This document shows, piece after piece, positions 1 to 7,511 of a DNA stretch of 33,059 nt (within the stretch, counting starts at the first letter, position 1; every line of letters begins with the position of its first letter). The notes below the pieces were generated by a model. It was given only the letters and a program-made list of their open reading frames with translations, was not told the origin of the DNA and did not search any database. The position numbers were made by a program, and so were the translations under genes. The DNA comes from an uncultured Parabacteroides sp. Its GTDB lineage: Bacteria; Bacteroidota; Bacteroidia; Bacteroidales; Tannerellaceae. The stretch is taken from positions 1 through 33,059 of the forward strand of contig URGO01000014.1 of the NCBI GenBank assembly GCA_900547435.1, given 5' to 3'.

Positions 1-220
1 CTTCCAGCAGGTTCACATCGACCATGATGCCCAGCACATCACGCACCTTGTTCGGTATGTCCTCCAGCAGCTTCTTGGCATCGGCAACGCCGACCACCTT
101 GCCGTTGTCATCCGTGCCGATATATATCTTGCCGCCTGCGGCATTGGCGAAGCCGCATATCCATTTCAGGTATTCGTCCCGCCAGTTTTCTTTCCATTCA
201 ATATTTTGGTTCTCACTCAT
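1..220 (-). CDS. AlbA_2 (Schlafen-type) ATP-binding/RNA-binding domain protein, 5' end only
   Basis: The minus strand reads an open frame from the ATG at 218-220 to the window edge, about 73 residues. The protein starts MSENQNIEWKE and contains FANAAGGKIYIGTDDNGKVV. The early IEWKE, then FANAAGG and the I-G-(T/V)-DD-x-G-x-V segment, are the hallmark of the AlbA_2 domain (Schlafen AlbA_2, formerly AAA_4). In Bacteroidales these proteins usually carry a RecG-like or winged-helix C-terminal part and are often annotated as putative transcriptional regulators or DNA-binding proteins. The C-terminal part lies outside the window, so the architecture and function cannot be settled. A good promoter lies directly upstream, so this is probably an independent unit. 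Confidence 0.8.
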   Translation of the reverse strand, partial: MSENQNIEWKENWRDEYLKWICGFANAAGGKIYIGTDDNGKVVGVADAKKLLEDIPNKVRDVLGIMVDVNLLE

Positions 221-237
221 ATAATCCTTAGTTTATG

Positions 238-271
238 CAAATGTACGAAAAAAATAACAGCCCCCACAAAT
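238..271 (-). promoter_or_regulatory. Bacteroidetes-type promoter for the AlbA_2 gene
   Basis: On the minus strand the -7 box TACATTTG (238-245) matches TAnnTTTG exactly. A TTTG lies at 268-271, but the spacing is 22 bases, longer than the usual 19-21, so the -33 assignment is weaker. The start codon lies 17 bases downstream of the -7 box. Confidence 0.55.
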
Positions 272-309
272 ATGCCTTACGTGAGGTTGGATATGTGAGC
301 CCTAAAAGA

Positions 310-365
310 GCGAAGTCGAGGAATCTCCCACTCGATTAAAAAAGTGAGAGATTCTTCGACTTCGC
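310..365. terminator. Long imperfect inverted repeat, probable terminator of the barrel gene cluster
   Basis: The arms 310-331 and 344-365 pair over 22 bases with two mismatches, both wobble-compatible on one strand, around a 12-base A/T-rich loop. The hairpin lies 40 bp past the stop of the upstream minus-strand barrel gene and before the AlbA_2 promoter, where a terminator is expected. On the minus strand it is followed by TCTTTT rather than a long U run, so termination strength is uncertain. A second small hairpin (GTGC...GCAC at about 381-397) lies closer to the stop codon. Confidence 0.55.
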
Positions 366-405
366 CTGTATTCCAAATGATGTGCGTGCTTTTTGCACCT
401 CTATA

Positions 406-1038
406 CTACTTTATCACAAACGGAATATAGACTGAAAGCATCAAGTCGGAGAAATGCCCACGCCGACCTAACGCAGGGCCTTCGTTAAAATGTTTCATCA
501 CGTCTAAACACCCATATTGGTAGGTCAATCCTAACTCGCAATGCTTGCTTACCCGATAACCGATTTTGGCCAAGACCGCCAAATCAAATACAGCTTGCGG
601 TTGTACATACAATGTCGGAGCAATACCCAGTCCGGCATGAAACTTATCGGTAAACTTATAGTTCCAGCTGGCGGAAAGGGAGATGGGCATAATAAACTCA
701 CTGAAACTCTTACCATCTTTCCCCGTAGCAAAGTTTCCATTCCCGTCACTTTCGTAATAAGGAGAGTATTTATATGTACTCATTCCCTGAAATCCCATCG
801 TTACATCTACATCAAAGAATGATTTGCTGACGGGCAAAAATCGAAAACGATATCCCAGCAGACCTCCGCCTTTCAAATCGTGATTATAACTCATATTATC
901 CGATGGTGGAGTAACACTCTCCCCTTTATCCTGTATAGGAAATCCTATACTTCCACCTATCAATGCTCCGTGTTCCAGCTTTTGAGCCGAAACAGAGATT
1001 GCAAAAAACAAACATAAAAAGAATAACAATTTTTTCAT
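406..1038 (-). CDS. Outer-membrane beta-barrel protein (porin-like, ~210 aa), paralogue 1
   Basis: The product is 210 residues with a clear signal peptide (MKKLLFFLCLFFAISVSAQ, cleavage after SAQ). The mature part has alternating hydrophobic/polar strands and short turns, and ends in IPFVIK. This is the profile of small 8-stranded outer-membrane barrels (the OMP_b-brl families of Bacteroidetes), which sit in the outer membrane and are often of unknown role. The neighbour at 1085-1681 is a paralogue: both share a G-x-G-x-x-P-T-x-Y segment, a Y-x-YG-x-x-(D/N)-VMK motif near the C-terminus, and a final hydrophobic strand. Their leaders also match (GAACTAAAAATT before each ATG), so the pair probably arose by tandem duplication. 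It is 46 bp downstream of that gene and likely in the same operon. Substrate and function are unknown. Confidence 0.75.
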   Translation of the reverse strand: MKKLLFFLCLFFAISVSAQKLEHGALIGGSIGFPIQDKGESVTPPSDNMSYNHDLKGGGLLGYRFRFLPVSKSFFDVDVTMGFQGMSTYKYSPYYESDGNGNFATGKDGKSFSEFIMPISLSASWNYKFTDKFHAGLGIAPTLYVQPQAVFDLAVLAKIGYRVSKHCELGLTYQYGCLDVMKHFNEGPALGRRGHFSDLMLSVYIPFVIK

Positions 1039-1084
1039 AACTACATAATTTTTAGTTCGACTTTGTTACGAAAATTCTTTCCTA

Positions 1085-1681
1085 TCAATGATGAAATATA
1101 GGCACGAAAATAGAAAGCTGAACATCTCTTGTTACACTCTTATTGATGGATGGAATATTTTTCATCACATTACAGAATCCGTATTTATAAGACAATGCCA
1201 CATCAAAGTATTTGAACGAATAGGCGGCTTTCACCACAAGAGGAGCATCAAAGGCAGCTTTCACCGGAAACTCAGCCACATCATGATTCTTAAAATAAAA
1301 GGTTGGCTCAACACCTACACCTAACTTCAAATTCGGAATGACCCGGTAATTAAACACTCCATTCAATGCCAAATAGTTTCCGGGCAATTTATCCTGCTTA
1401 TTGGAAACTGCCCCATACCCCTCGTTGACTTTGCATCGTCTTTGACCATACAATAAAGCGGCATCAATTCCCCATGGTTTTTGAAAATCAAATTGAAATT
1501 GATAGCCTACATGGAATGAGACACTCTTATCCGGTATCAGAAATACCCTTGTCGTTGGATAATAATCGGAATGTAACCAGTTCATAGACACTCCACCAAT
1601 AACTCCACTCCGAATCTCTGCCTTTTGAGCAAAAGCAGAAAGCGTTGAAAACAATAACAAAAAGAAAAAATATTTCTTCAT
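1085..1681 (-). CDS. Outer-membrane beta-barrel protein (~198 aa), paralogue 2
   Basis: The product is 198 residues with a signal peptide MKKYFFFLLLFSTLSAFAQ and barrel-like alternation throughout, ending VPIFHH. It shares with the downstream gene the LGVGVEPTFYF-like strand, the YKYGFCNVMK motif and the leader sequence just before the ATG. It lies 87 bp downstream of the lipoprotein gene, and the spacer carries one copy of a repeated hairpin (1715-1747). A three-gene envelope operon (lipoprotein, barrel, barrel) is the simplest reading. No substrate can be assigned. Confidence 0.72.
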   Translation of the reverse strand: MKKYFFFLLLFSTLSAFAQKAEIRSGVIGGVSMNWLHSDYYPTTRVFLIPDKSVSFHVGYQFQFDFQKPWGIDAALLYGQRRCKVNEGYGAVSNKQDKLPGNYLALNGVFNYRVIPNLKLGVGVEPTFYFKNHDVAEFPVKAAFDAPLVVKAAYSFKYFDVALSYKYGFCNVMKNIPSINKSVTRDVQLSIFVPIFHH

Positions 1682-1714
1682 AACAATACAATTTTTAGTT
1701 CAACTTTCTCATAA

Positions 1715-1747
1715 GACAAAGTAGGAGCAAAATACCCCTACTCTGTC
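1715..1747 (-). repeat. Copy 1 of a repeated intergenic hairpin
   Basis: Read on the minus strand, GACAGAGTAGGGG pairs with CTCCTACTTTGTC (11 of 13 Watson-Crick, two G:U) around a 7-base loop. It lies in the 87-bp spacer between the lipoprotein gene and the barrel gene. A second copy with an almost identical 5' arm is at 2232-2264, and the flanking bases are also similar, so about 70 bp is duplicated. Confidence 0.65.
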
Positions 1748-1768
1748 ATAAGAAATTATTATAATTCA

Positions 1769-2206
1769 TCATTTTCTCAATGACTCCATATAAGAATCCT
1801 CCATCTCCGGATCCCACCCAGAACCTCCACGGAAATAAACTATGCTGCCATCACGACGAGTAACTTCCAATTCTATCGGGCTCGTAAAACGAAACATCTT
1901 TACATCCATACGGGATTCATAGTCTTTATCAAAGAAGATGTAAGGATAAACGAATTTATAAGGAATGCCCTCTGTTATGTATCCGCCTCCTCCTTCCGGT
2001 CGATAATTATAACTAAAAACCGATTGGTCACCCCAAAAATAGAATTCCTCATGGATGCCTGATTCTGACGTGTATGAATAGCGTGCATTTGCTAATGAAT
2101 AATAAGTATCAGACTCCATGCATTCATTGTCGTCAGAACAGGATGTTAATCCACAACATGCTCCTAAAAAAGCCATACCAAGCCATAAAATAAATGTTTT
2201 TTTCAT
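1769..2206 (-). CDS. Small putative lipoprotein (~145 aa)
   Basis: I chose the ATG at 2204-2206 rather than a start 30 bases further upstream, because translation from here gives a proper lipoprotein signal (MKKTFILWLGMAFLGACCG, then the LTSC lipobox with the modified Cys near residue 23). AAAGAGGT also sits immediately upstream, and the alternative start would put charged residues ahead of the signal. The mature part is acidic after the Cys (SDDNE), as is common for surface-exposed Bacteroidetes lipoproteins, and rich in aromatic residues (YSYTSESGIHEEFYFWG). I do not recognise a family. It is the first gene of a probable operon with the two barrel proteins, so an outer-membrane accessory role is plausible but unproven. 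Confidence 0.7.
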   Translation of the reverse strand: MKKTFILWLGMAFLGACCGLTSCSDDNECMESDTYYSLANARYSYTSESGIHEEFYFWGDQSVFSYNYRPEGGGGYITEGIPYKFVYPYIFFDKDYESRMDVKMFRFTSPIELEVTRRDGSIVYFRGGSGWDPEMEDSYMESLRK

Positions 2207-2231
2207 ACCTCTTTTATTTGATTTCCTATAA

Positions 2232-2264
2232 GACAAAACAGGTGTGAAATACCCCTACTCTGTC
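2232..2264 (-). repeat. Copy 2 of the repeated intergenic hairpin, upstream of the lipoprotein gene
   Basis: On the minus strand the same 5' arm (GACAGAGTAGGGG) pairs with CACCTGTTTTGTC through several G:U changes and one mismatch. Pairing is therefore kept while the 3' arm has diverged. It ends about 25 bases before the lipoprotein start codon, so it lies in that gene's 5' leader. The bases just upstream on the minus strand resemble an eroded gene end, suggesting a tandem duplication of gene end plus hairpin. Confidence 0.6.
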
Positions 2265-2396
2265 ATCAAAAATATTATTAAATTCACAATTTTCCCAATC
2301 TTCCACAAACTCTTATGTAAGGCTTCCGCGCATTCTACCTATCAAAAACTTTTCATCTGCTTCGCATTTAAAATTTCGCGACAAAGGAAATGCCTT

Positions 2397-2439
2397 TTGT
2401 CCCAAGAAAAAAGCAGTGATTCCTTTTTTCTTGGGACAA
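2397..2439. terminator. Perfect 17-bp inverted repeat, terminator of the TPR gene
   Basis: The arms 2397-2413 and 2423-2439 are perfect reverse complements (TTGTCCCAAGAAAAAAG and its complement) around a 9-base loop. It lies 77 bp past the stop of the minus-strand TPR gene, and its A/T-rich inner stem supplies a U tract on both strands. A smaller competing hairpin (ACAAAGG...CCTTTTGT, about 2380-2400) shares the outer bases. The rest of the gene-free stretch 2207-2515 holds hairpin copy 2 and no credible gene. Confidence 0.75.
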
Positions 2440-2515
2440 GCCACTTCTGAAAATCAATTAGTTACAAATAAAGTTCAGGACAAAGGAAGATGATAAACCT
2501 CAAAGGGACAAAGAG

Positions 2516-4228
2516 TTAGTACAATTGCATGAAATAGTCGTACAAAGTGCCTCCCGAACCGGCAATATGCAGCTTTTGCCGGATCCGGGTATGGTTTTTA
2601 TGCGGGGTATCGGCACTGACGTGAAGCAGAATGGCCTCTTGCTTGGCATCCAACCGGAAGAAAGCCAGGTAGCAATACTTCTTTTCGGTGGGGGTGATGC
2701 CGGCGGCATCCAGCACGCCCGATAATGGAGGGCACACCGAATCGACAAGCCGATAGAGGGCATTCCACTCTTTATCCGCCAGCAGCTCTTCCCGACCGAC
2801 TTTAGCGGATGTGGCCAACTTCTTTATTTTTTTATACAATGCAGAATCGGTCAAAACAACTGTCCGCTGCCGGGTGTACAGCTCGCGCAGCCGAATCACC
2901 TCGTCCGCCTTTTGCTCGTACTCCCGTTGTTTCTGCATCAGTTGCTCCCGGCTATACTGCTGATGGGCCTCCAACTGACCGGCCAGCTGCTTCAAGGCTA
3001 ATTCCTGCCGATGCAGGTTATTCCGGCTTTCGTACAACTCCGTCGCCTGCCGCATAATCCGCAGGTTCTTCTGATTCATCCGATGCTGATAGAATACGAT
3101 AATTAGCAATATTCCCAACAAAGAGCCGATCAGCAGCCTCCGCAGAAGTATTTTTCCCTTTTGTAAAAGTACATTTTCCTGGGCCATCTGCTTGCGGTCG
3201 AACAAGGTTTGGGCCTGAATCAGGTTGGTATGCTTCATGGCCAGCACATCGGCCTCCGAGGAATCCACATATTGCCGCATATAGGATAAGGCAGATGCTA
3301 TATCCCCTTTTTTCTCTTCCAATAAAGAATAATGATATAACAAATCCGTATGTGTAGCCGGATTTAAAGTAGGTGCCTGGGCCTCCCGGAAGCACATAGC
3401 CGCTTGCTCCAAACTATCTAATTGCAAATAAAGTCTACCTAAAGCACAATAGGTAGGAGCGGAATTATCCGGTTCATAAGCGATGGACTTATAAAAATAA
3501 GATTTGGCTAAATCGTACCTGCCACTTCGAAAATACACATTTCCTATGCCATTATAAATGGTAGACCAGTCTGCGGAATCCCCCACCATCCGGATTACAG
3601 AGTCCGCCCGCAGCATATACTCGAGAGCCAAGCCGAAAGAATCCAACGCGGCATACTCCCGCCCTACGTTCTTCAGTGTCAACCCCCAATGCCTCTTGTC
3701 CTCGCTGTGTTGAAAATAAGCGGCTGCTTGCAGGTAATAGGTTTTCGACAAGGCATAATCGGCTATCTGATGAGAAATATCCCCCATATAGCTGCATGAC
3801 CATGCCGCAGAAGCATAGTCTTTTAGCGCAAGGCTTTTATCCCGCATCTTCGAAAATACGCTCAATGCCGGTTCCAATAGTCCTTCATGCATCAAAGCCA
3901 GCCCATAATACCTGCCGATCCGGATTTGCTCCGCGGCCGGCCCATGTTCGTTCAGATATAACTAGGCTCTATCCTAATCATCGATAATAGGCAATGGCGT
4001 AGGCAGGTATTCGGAATGCATACCTCCCAGCAAGCAATAACGCGCCACCATATCCCCCTGCAAAACCTCCGGATAGCGGACACTATCCAACAGGGCATAA
4101 GCCGCCCGCAAGTCGGACTTGGCCGTCTGTTCGGCTTTCTCAACGAAATGTCCGGCTATTCGCTCATACTTGGTAGAGCACCCCATCGTGAGATTCAATA
4201 GTATTATGTACAAAATAACTTTCCGCAT
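2516..4228 (-). pseudogene. TPR - transmembrane - coiled coil - HTH-like regulator, interrupted by two in-frame stops
   Basis: One continuous minus-strand frame encodes a Bacteroidales TPR protein but contains two TAG codons (3974-3976 and 3962-3964). Before them is a lipoprotein-type signal (MRKVILYIILLNLTMGCS) and the usual opening helix (AYALLDSVRYPEVL). After them come TPR helices, a single membrane segment (RRLLIGSLLGILLIIVFY), a Gln/Glu-rich coiled coil, and a C-terminal diverged HTH-like region (YLAFFRLDAKQEAILLHVS...RIRQKLHI). The stops fall where relatives usually read DDSL(I/L)xxA, inside TPR 1, and the segment looks scrambled and slightly shortened. A downstream product of about 459 residues from a TTG or ATG near 3893 is possible, keeping the membrane segment but losing the signal. 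A sequencing error would have to explain two stops at once, so decay is more likely. Confidence 0.75.
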
Positions 4229-4235
4229 ACAAAAG

Positions 4236-4347
4236 AGGACAAGGGAACAAGGAGACAAGCTCCAAATTTACACACAACTCATAAACTGAAAAACTAAGAA
4301 ACTAAAAAACTCATAACCTCATCAACTTATAACCTCATCAACTCAAA
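4236..4347. repeat. Two degenerate octamer tandem arrays next to the PAP2 stop codon
   Basis: Positions 4276-4347 split exactly into nine 8-bp units (AACTCATA, AACTGAAA, AACTAAGA, AACTAAAA, AACTCATA, ACCTCATC, AACTTATA, ACCTCATC, AACTCAAA). The last unit overlaps the PAP2 stop codon (4343-4345). A separate three-unit array (AGGACAAG, GGAACAAG, GAGACAAG) covers 4236-4259 in the leader of the TPR gene. The period is exact while the bases vary, which is unlike simple A/T-rich drift. Confidence 0.75.
4263..4270 (-). promoter_or_regulatory. -7 box of the TPR gene promoter
   Basis: TAAATTTG on the minus strand matches the Bacteroidetes -7 consensus, 35 bases before the chosen ATG. No good TTTG is found 19-21 bases upstream. 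That region lies inside the octamer array, so the array would provide the spacer and -33 position. Confidence 0.45.
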
Positions 4348-5542
4348 ACAACGCCGAAACAGCGATTCCCGTATTCATATAGTTCAGCCGTTTGCCGGAA
4401 TCAAAGAACGGAAGGCTGGTGTACATATAGTCGGCGTAAAGGCGCAAACCCAATGTCGGGGTCAGTTGCCCTATCAAGGAAGTACCTATCATTCCCGATA
4501 CCCCTTTATGCTGGCTTTCTTGATTATAAAGCAAATTGACATAACCAACCTGAAGCTGGGAGTTCCAAAACAGACGTGGCAAAAGGAGTTTGGAATATCC
4601 GGGACCGACACTGAACGAAGTACAGCCTACTACACCTTGCTGATGGGTCAGATTAGCAGACTGGATATTGGCCTGCATTCCCACGCCCCAACCGTTATTC
4701 AGATAATAGGCGCCGGAAATAGCCGTATTGACTCCGCCATACGCACGGACATTCATCCCATTCACCCGAAACTCGGAAGGGAAAAGGCAGCTATATCCTA
4801 CCGAGTATTCTATATAAGAAGGAATATCGCGATAATCCGAACTTGGTCCTAAAACATCTTGGACAGGTTTCTTCTTAAAAATCAGGTCCGACAAAAAATA
4901 GCCTAATTCGGTAGACATAATACCGATACCCGCACCGGCAAGCACATCGGAAAGCCAATGCCGGTTGTTCATCATCCGGCCGACCGCTACTAACGTGGAA
5001 GAAGTATAGGCGCCGATACCAATCCACGGACTAATCTCACCATATTCTTTATAAAGCATCGTAGCTGCCATAAAAGCCGTCGCGGTATGCCCAGAAGGGA
5101 AAGAATTGTGCGTGCTTCCATCCGGACGTTCACGCTTAACGGTATATTTCAAGCCATTGACCACACCGGCCATGGCAACCACAGAAAGGGCGTCGGCTGT
5201 AATCATCTCCCACCAAGTACTTCGGCCCTTCACACCGGCCAGCTTCATGCCAAGCATTGCAGCTGCCGGAGCATACTGAAGATAATTGTCGAACTCATTG
5301 GAAAATCCGGAGATATGAGTATCTCGTGTCCGTTGGATCTGCTTGTCAACCGACAAAGCCAACGCGCTTGAGAGCATCAACGGCACTCCACTTTTCACAA
5401 TCTGATAAGCCGGTGTCGTGCGGAATTGGGCTACACGAAACGGAACATTCTCCCATCCTGTAATCGAATCCTTCGGCATCGATTGTGCCGGCACTCCCCA
5501 ACTTATCCCAATAAAACAAATTATGCAGAATAGCTTAAACAT
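4343..5542 (-). CDS. PAP2-family phosphatase with C-terminal outer-membrane barrel-like domain (399 aa)
   Basis: After a signal peptide (cleavage near VPA-Q) the N-terminal 230 residues hold all three PAP2 motifs: K-x6-RP (KYTVKRERP, residues 132-140), SFPSGH (147-152) and GR-x5-H-x3-D (R189, H195, D199). The family removes phosphate from lipid phosphates such as phosphatidic acid, undecaprenyl pyrophosphate or lipid A, in the membrane facing the periplasm. The last ~170 residues have no helices of that type but alternating strands ending in GIAVSALF, like an outer-membrane barrel, an arrangement known in Bacteroidetes PAP2 proteins. Substrate cannot be told from sequence. It has its own -7 box at 5570-5577 and seems monocistronic. 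Confidence 0.85.
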   Translation of the reverse strand: MFKLFCIICFIGISWGVPAQSMPKDSITGWENVPFRVAQFRTTPAYQIVKSGVPLMLSSALALSVDKQIQRTRDTHISGFSNEFDNYLQYAPAAAMLGMKLAGVKGRSTWWEMITADALSVVAMAGVVNGLKYTVKRERPDGSTHNSFPSGHTATAFMAATMLYKEYGEISPWIGIGAYTSSTLVAVGRMMNNRHWLSDVLAGAGIGIMSTELGYFLSDLIFKKKPVQDVLGPSSDYRDIPSYIEYSVGYSCLFPSEFRVNGMNVRAYGGVNTAISGAYYLNNGWGVGMQANIQSANLTHQQGVVGCTSFSVGPGYSKLLLPRLFWNSQLQVGYVNLLYNQESQHKGVSGMIGTSLIGQLTPTLGLRLYADYMYTSLPFFDSGKRLNYMNTGIAVSALF

Positions 5543-5569
5543 CGTATTTCTTTATGATTTATACGTCTG

Positions 5570-5577
5570 CAAAGATA
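5570..5577 (-). promoter_or_regulatory. -7 box of the PAP2 gene, abutting the GH32 terminator
   Basis: TATCTTTG on the minus strand matches TAnnTTTG exactly and lies 27 bases before the ATG. The -33 region falls inside the GH32 terminator hairpin and shows no TTTG, so terminator and promoter are interleaved. Confidence 0.5.
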
Positions 5578-5591
5578 AAAAAAGTGTTTGG

Positions 5592-5629
5592 AAGAGACGC
5601 ATATCCAACATGGAATAGATGCGTCTCTT
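5592..5629 (-). terminator. Intrinsic terminator of the GH32 gene
   Basis: The arms 5592-5602 and 5619-5629 are perfect 11-bp complements (AAGAGACGCAT / ATGCGTCTCTT) with a 16-base loop. On the minus strand they are followed by CCAAACAC and then a run of seven T. The hairpin starts 28 bases after the GH32 stop. Confidence 0.8.
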
Positions 5630-5657
5630 GGCCAGTTGATGAGAATTAGGACTTCTC

Positions 5658-7478
5658 TCATTTCAAGGTATAAATATGCAACGACTTTACCGTGAAGCTT
5701 CCACGTACCGATTCGAATTGAATACGGTTGTAAGGAGCACTGGGAAAAACACGGTTGGTCATAACATATTTTCCATCATCGCCAAAGGCTTCGATACTGG
5801 ATTTGTCGAGGAACAGGCGAAGCCGGATATTATCGGCATCCGATACGGGAGCTACCGTTATTGCCGGAAAATCCTTGCTGAAATCAGTCTGTCCGCTTTC
5901 GCTGCGATCCATCACAAACTGTTTCATCGGGATATTATAGTACATATAGACCTTTTCGCCTTTGTCATTCAGCAGACTGAATACAATCTTTGAAGCTCCG
6001 GAATTTTTGATAGTCATTTCTATTTCGTATGCCCCCTCATTGTTATCCAATAGGCTGCTAACCTCGTAAGTATCGCTCACCTTAAACGCAGGGACAGAAA
6101 CCTTTTCGCCACGTGCAGACTCAATTTCGGGAGAGGGAGCCGACTTCAGGAAATAATCGCCGTCCTCTTTGTAAAGAGTCAGGTCACGTGCGATGGTATT
6201 GCTTCCGCGATACTGAGAAGTAGGCAACACGGCCTGATACTGCCAGTTACTCATCCAGCCCAAAGCGATGCAGCGATTATCCGGCGCGTTGCTCCATGTT
6301 ACGGTTGCGTAATTATCTTTTCCCCAATCCAGCCATTTGGTCCGTGTTGGCGATTCATTGGTAAATTTCTTTCCGTCAAATGTCCCTACAAAATATTGCG
6401 CCGCACTGCCTCCGAACGGACCACCCGGATTCAGGTTGCAAATCAGCACCCATTTCTTTTCCTTACTGCCTTCAACCGGCAACTGTACCAGATCCGGGCA
6501 TTCCCATACGCCACCATGTGCCCCTTGCTTAGTTCCAAAACTGCTTTCTTTCTTCCATTCCTTCAAGTTCTTCGACGAGAAAATCTGCATTTCCTGGCCG
6601 ACCGCCAATATCATTACCCAATGCTTGCCCGGTGCGTACCAGAATACTTTCGGATCGCGGAAGTCGCGCTCCTGTGAGGTCAGTATCGGGTTACCGGCAT
6701 ATTTGGTGAAGCTCTTGCCATTATCCAAACTATATGCCAAGCTTTGCGCCTGACTGTCGCCCCACGGAGTAGACTTGGCTGAAGTATAGAACGCAATCAC
6801 CGCACCTTTTCCGAATCCGGCGGTATTGTCATAATCGACCACACACGATCCGCTGAAGATAGTCCCCCATGCGTCCGGAACAATGGGATCACCTTGAAAC
6901 TCCCAATTCACCAAATCACGACTGGTAGAGTGCCCCCAAGTCATATTCCCCCACGTAGAACCGTAAGGATTATGTTGAAAATAGAGATGGTAAACGCCAT
7001 CCTTATAGAACATACCGTTCGGATCGTTCATCCATCCGTAAGCCGGCGTGTGATGATAGACCGGACGGAACTTCTCCCGATTTTTCACGTCAAACGTATC
7101 GGACAGCTTGATATGTTTCCAGCAAAGGGCATTTTCCGGAAGACCTTGGATGCTTATAGATACCTCTTGACCGGAATAAGCAGATAAATCAACCGGGACA
7201 TAATAGTCCACCGCCCCGCGTGCCAAACGGACATTCATCTCCGGCCCGGCGATTTGATTGTTCGATACGATAAACACCTTGCTTTCCGGTGCAGCGTCTT
7301 CCACCGGAAGGAGTAGATACTTTTTCGTCTGCTGAATCATGACAATGTTCTGTTCATTTACCAAATGACGGACTTTAACCGAAGAATCCGCCGCATAGGA
7401 CAGACCTGCAAATCCCATCATGAATCCTAAGCAAAGTACCTTCAATGTACTGGAATGTCTTTTCTTTTGTTGTGTCAT
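5658..7478 (-). CDS. Glycoside hydrolase family 32 fructan hydrolase (levanase/inulinase/invertase type), 606 aa
   Basis: After a signal peptide (cleavage near SYA-A) comes a ~100-residue beta domain found ahead of many Bacteroidetes GH32 enzymes (DUF4980 type). The five-bladed catalytic domain follows: WMNDPNG (149-155, nucleophile Asp152), RDP (Asp275, transition-state stabiliser) and ECPD (Glu326, acid/base). From about residue 470 a C-terminal beta-sandwich contains LFLDKSSIEAFGDDG, typical of GH32. The enzyme releases fructose from levan, inulin or sucrose; specificity cannot be read reliably. No SusC/SusD, fructokinase or hybrid two-component sensor is nearby, so this is not a classic fructan utilisation locus. 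The gene starts 33 bp after a secreted serine protease on the same strand, with no promoter between, so the two may share a transcript. Confidence 0.93.
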   Translation of the reverse strand: MTQQKKRHSSTLKVLCLGFMMGFAGLSYAADSSVKVRHLVNEQNIVMIQQTKKYLLLPVEDAAPESKVFIVSNNQIAGPEMNVRLARGAVDYYVPVDLSAYSGQEVSISIQGLPENALCWKHIKLSDTFDVKNREKFRPVYHHTPAYGWMNDPNGMFYKDGVYHLYFQHNPYGSTWGNMTWGHSTSRDLVNWEFQGDPIVPDAWGTIFSGSCVVDYDNTAGFGKGAVIAFYTSAKSTPWGDSQAQSLAYSLDNGKSFTKYAGNPILTSQERDFRDPKVFWYAPGKHWVMILAVGQEMQIFSSKNLKEWKKESSFGTKQGAHGGVWECPDLVQLPVEGSKEKKWVLICNLNPGGPFGGSAAQYFVGTFDGKKFTNESPTRTKWLDWGKDNYATVTWSNAPDNRCIALGWMSNWQYQAVLPTSQYRGSNTIARDLTLYKEDGDYFLKSAPSPEIESARGEKVSVPAFKVSDTYEVSSLLDNNEGAYEIEMTIKNSGASKIVFSLLNDKGEKVYMYYNIPMKQFVMDRSESGQTDFSKDFPAITVAPVSDADNIRLRLFLDKSSIEAFGDDGKYVMTNRVFPSAPYNRIQFESVRGSFTVKSLHIYTLK

Positions 7479-7511
7479 AGTATATAATTTATAATGGGTG
7501 AAACAATATGC

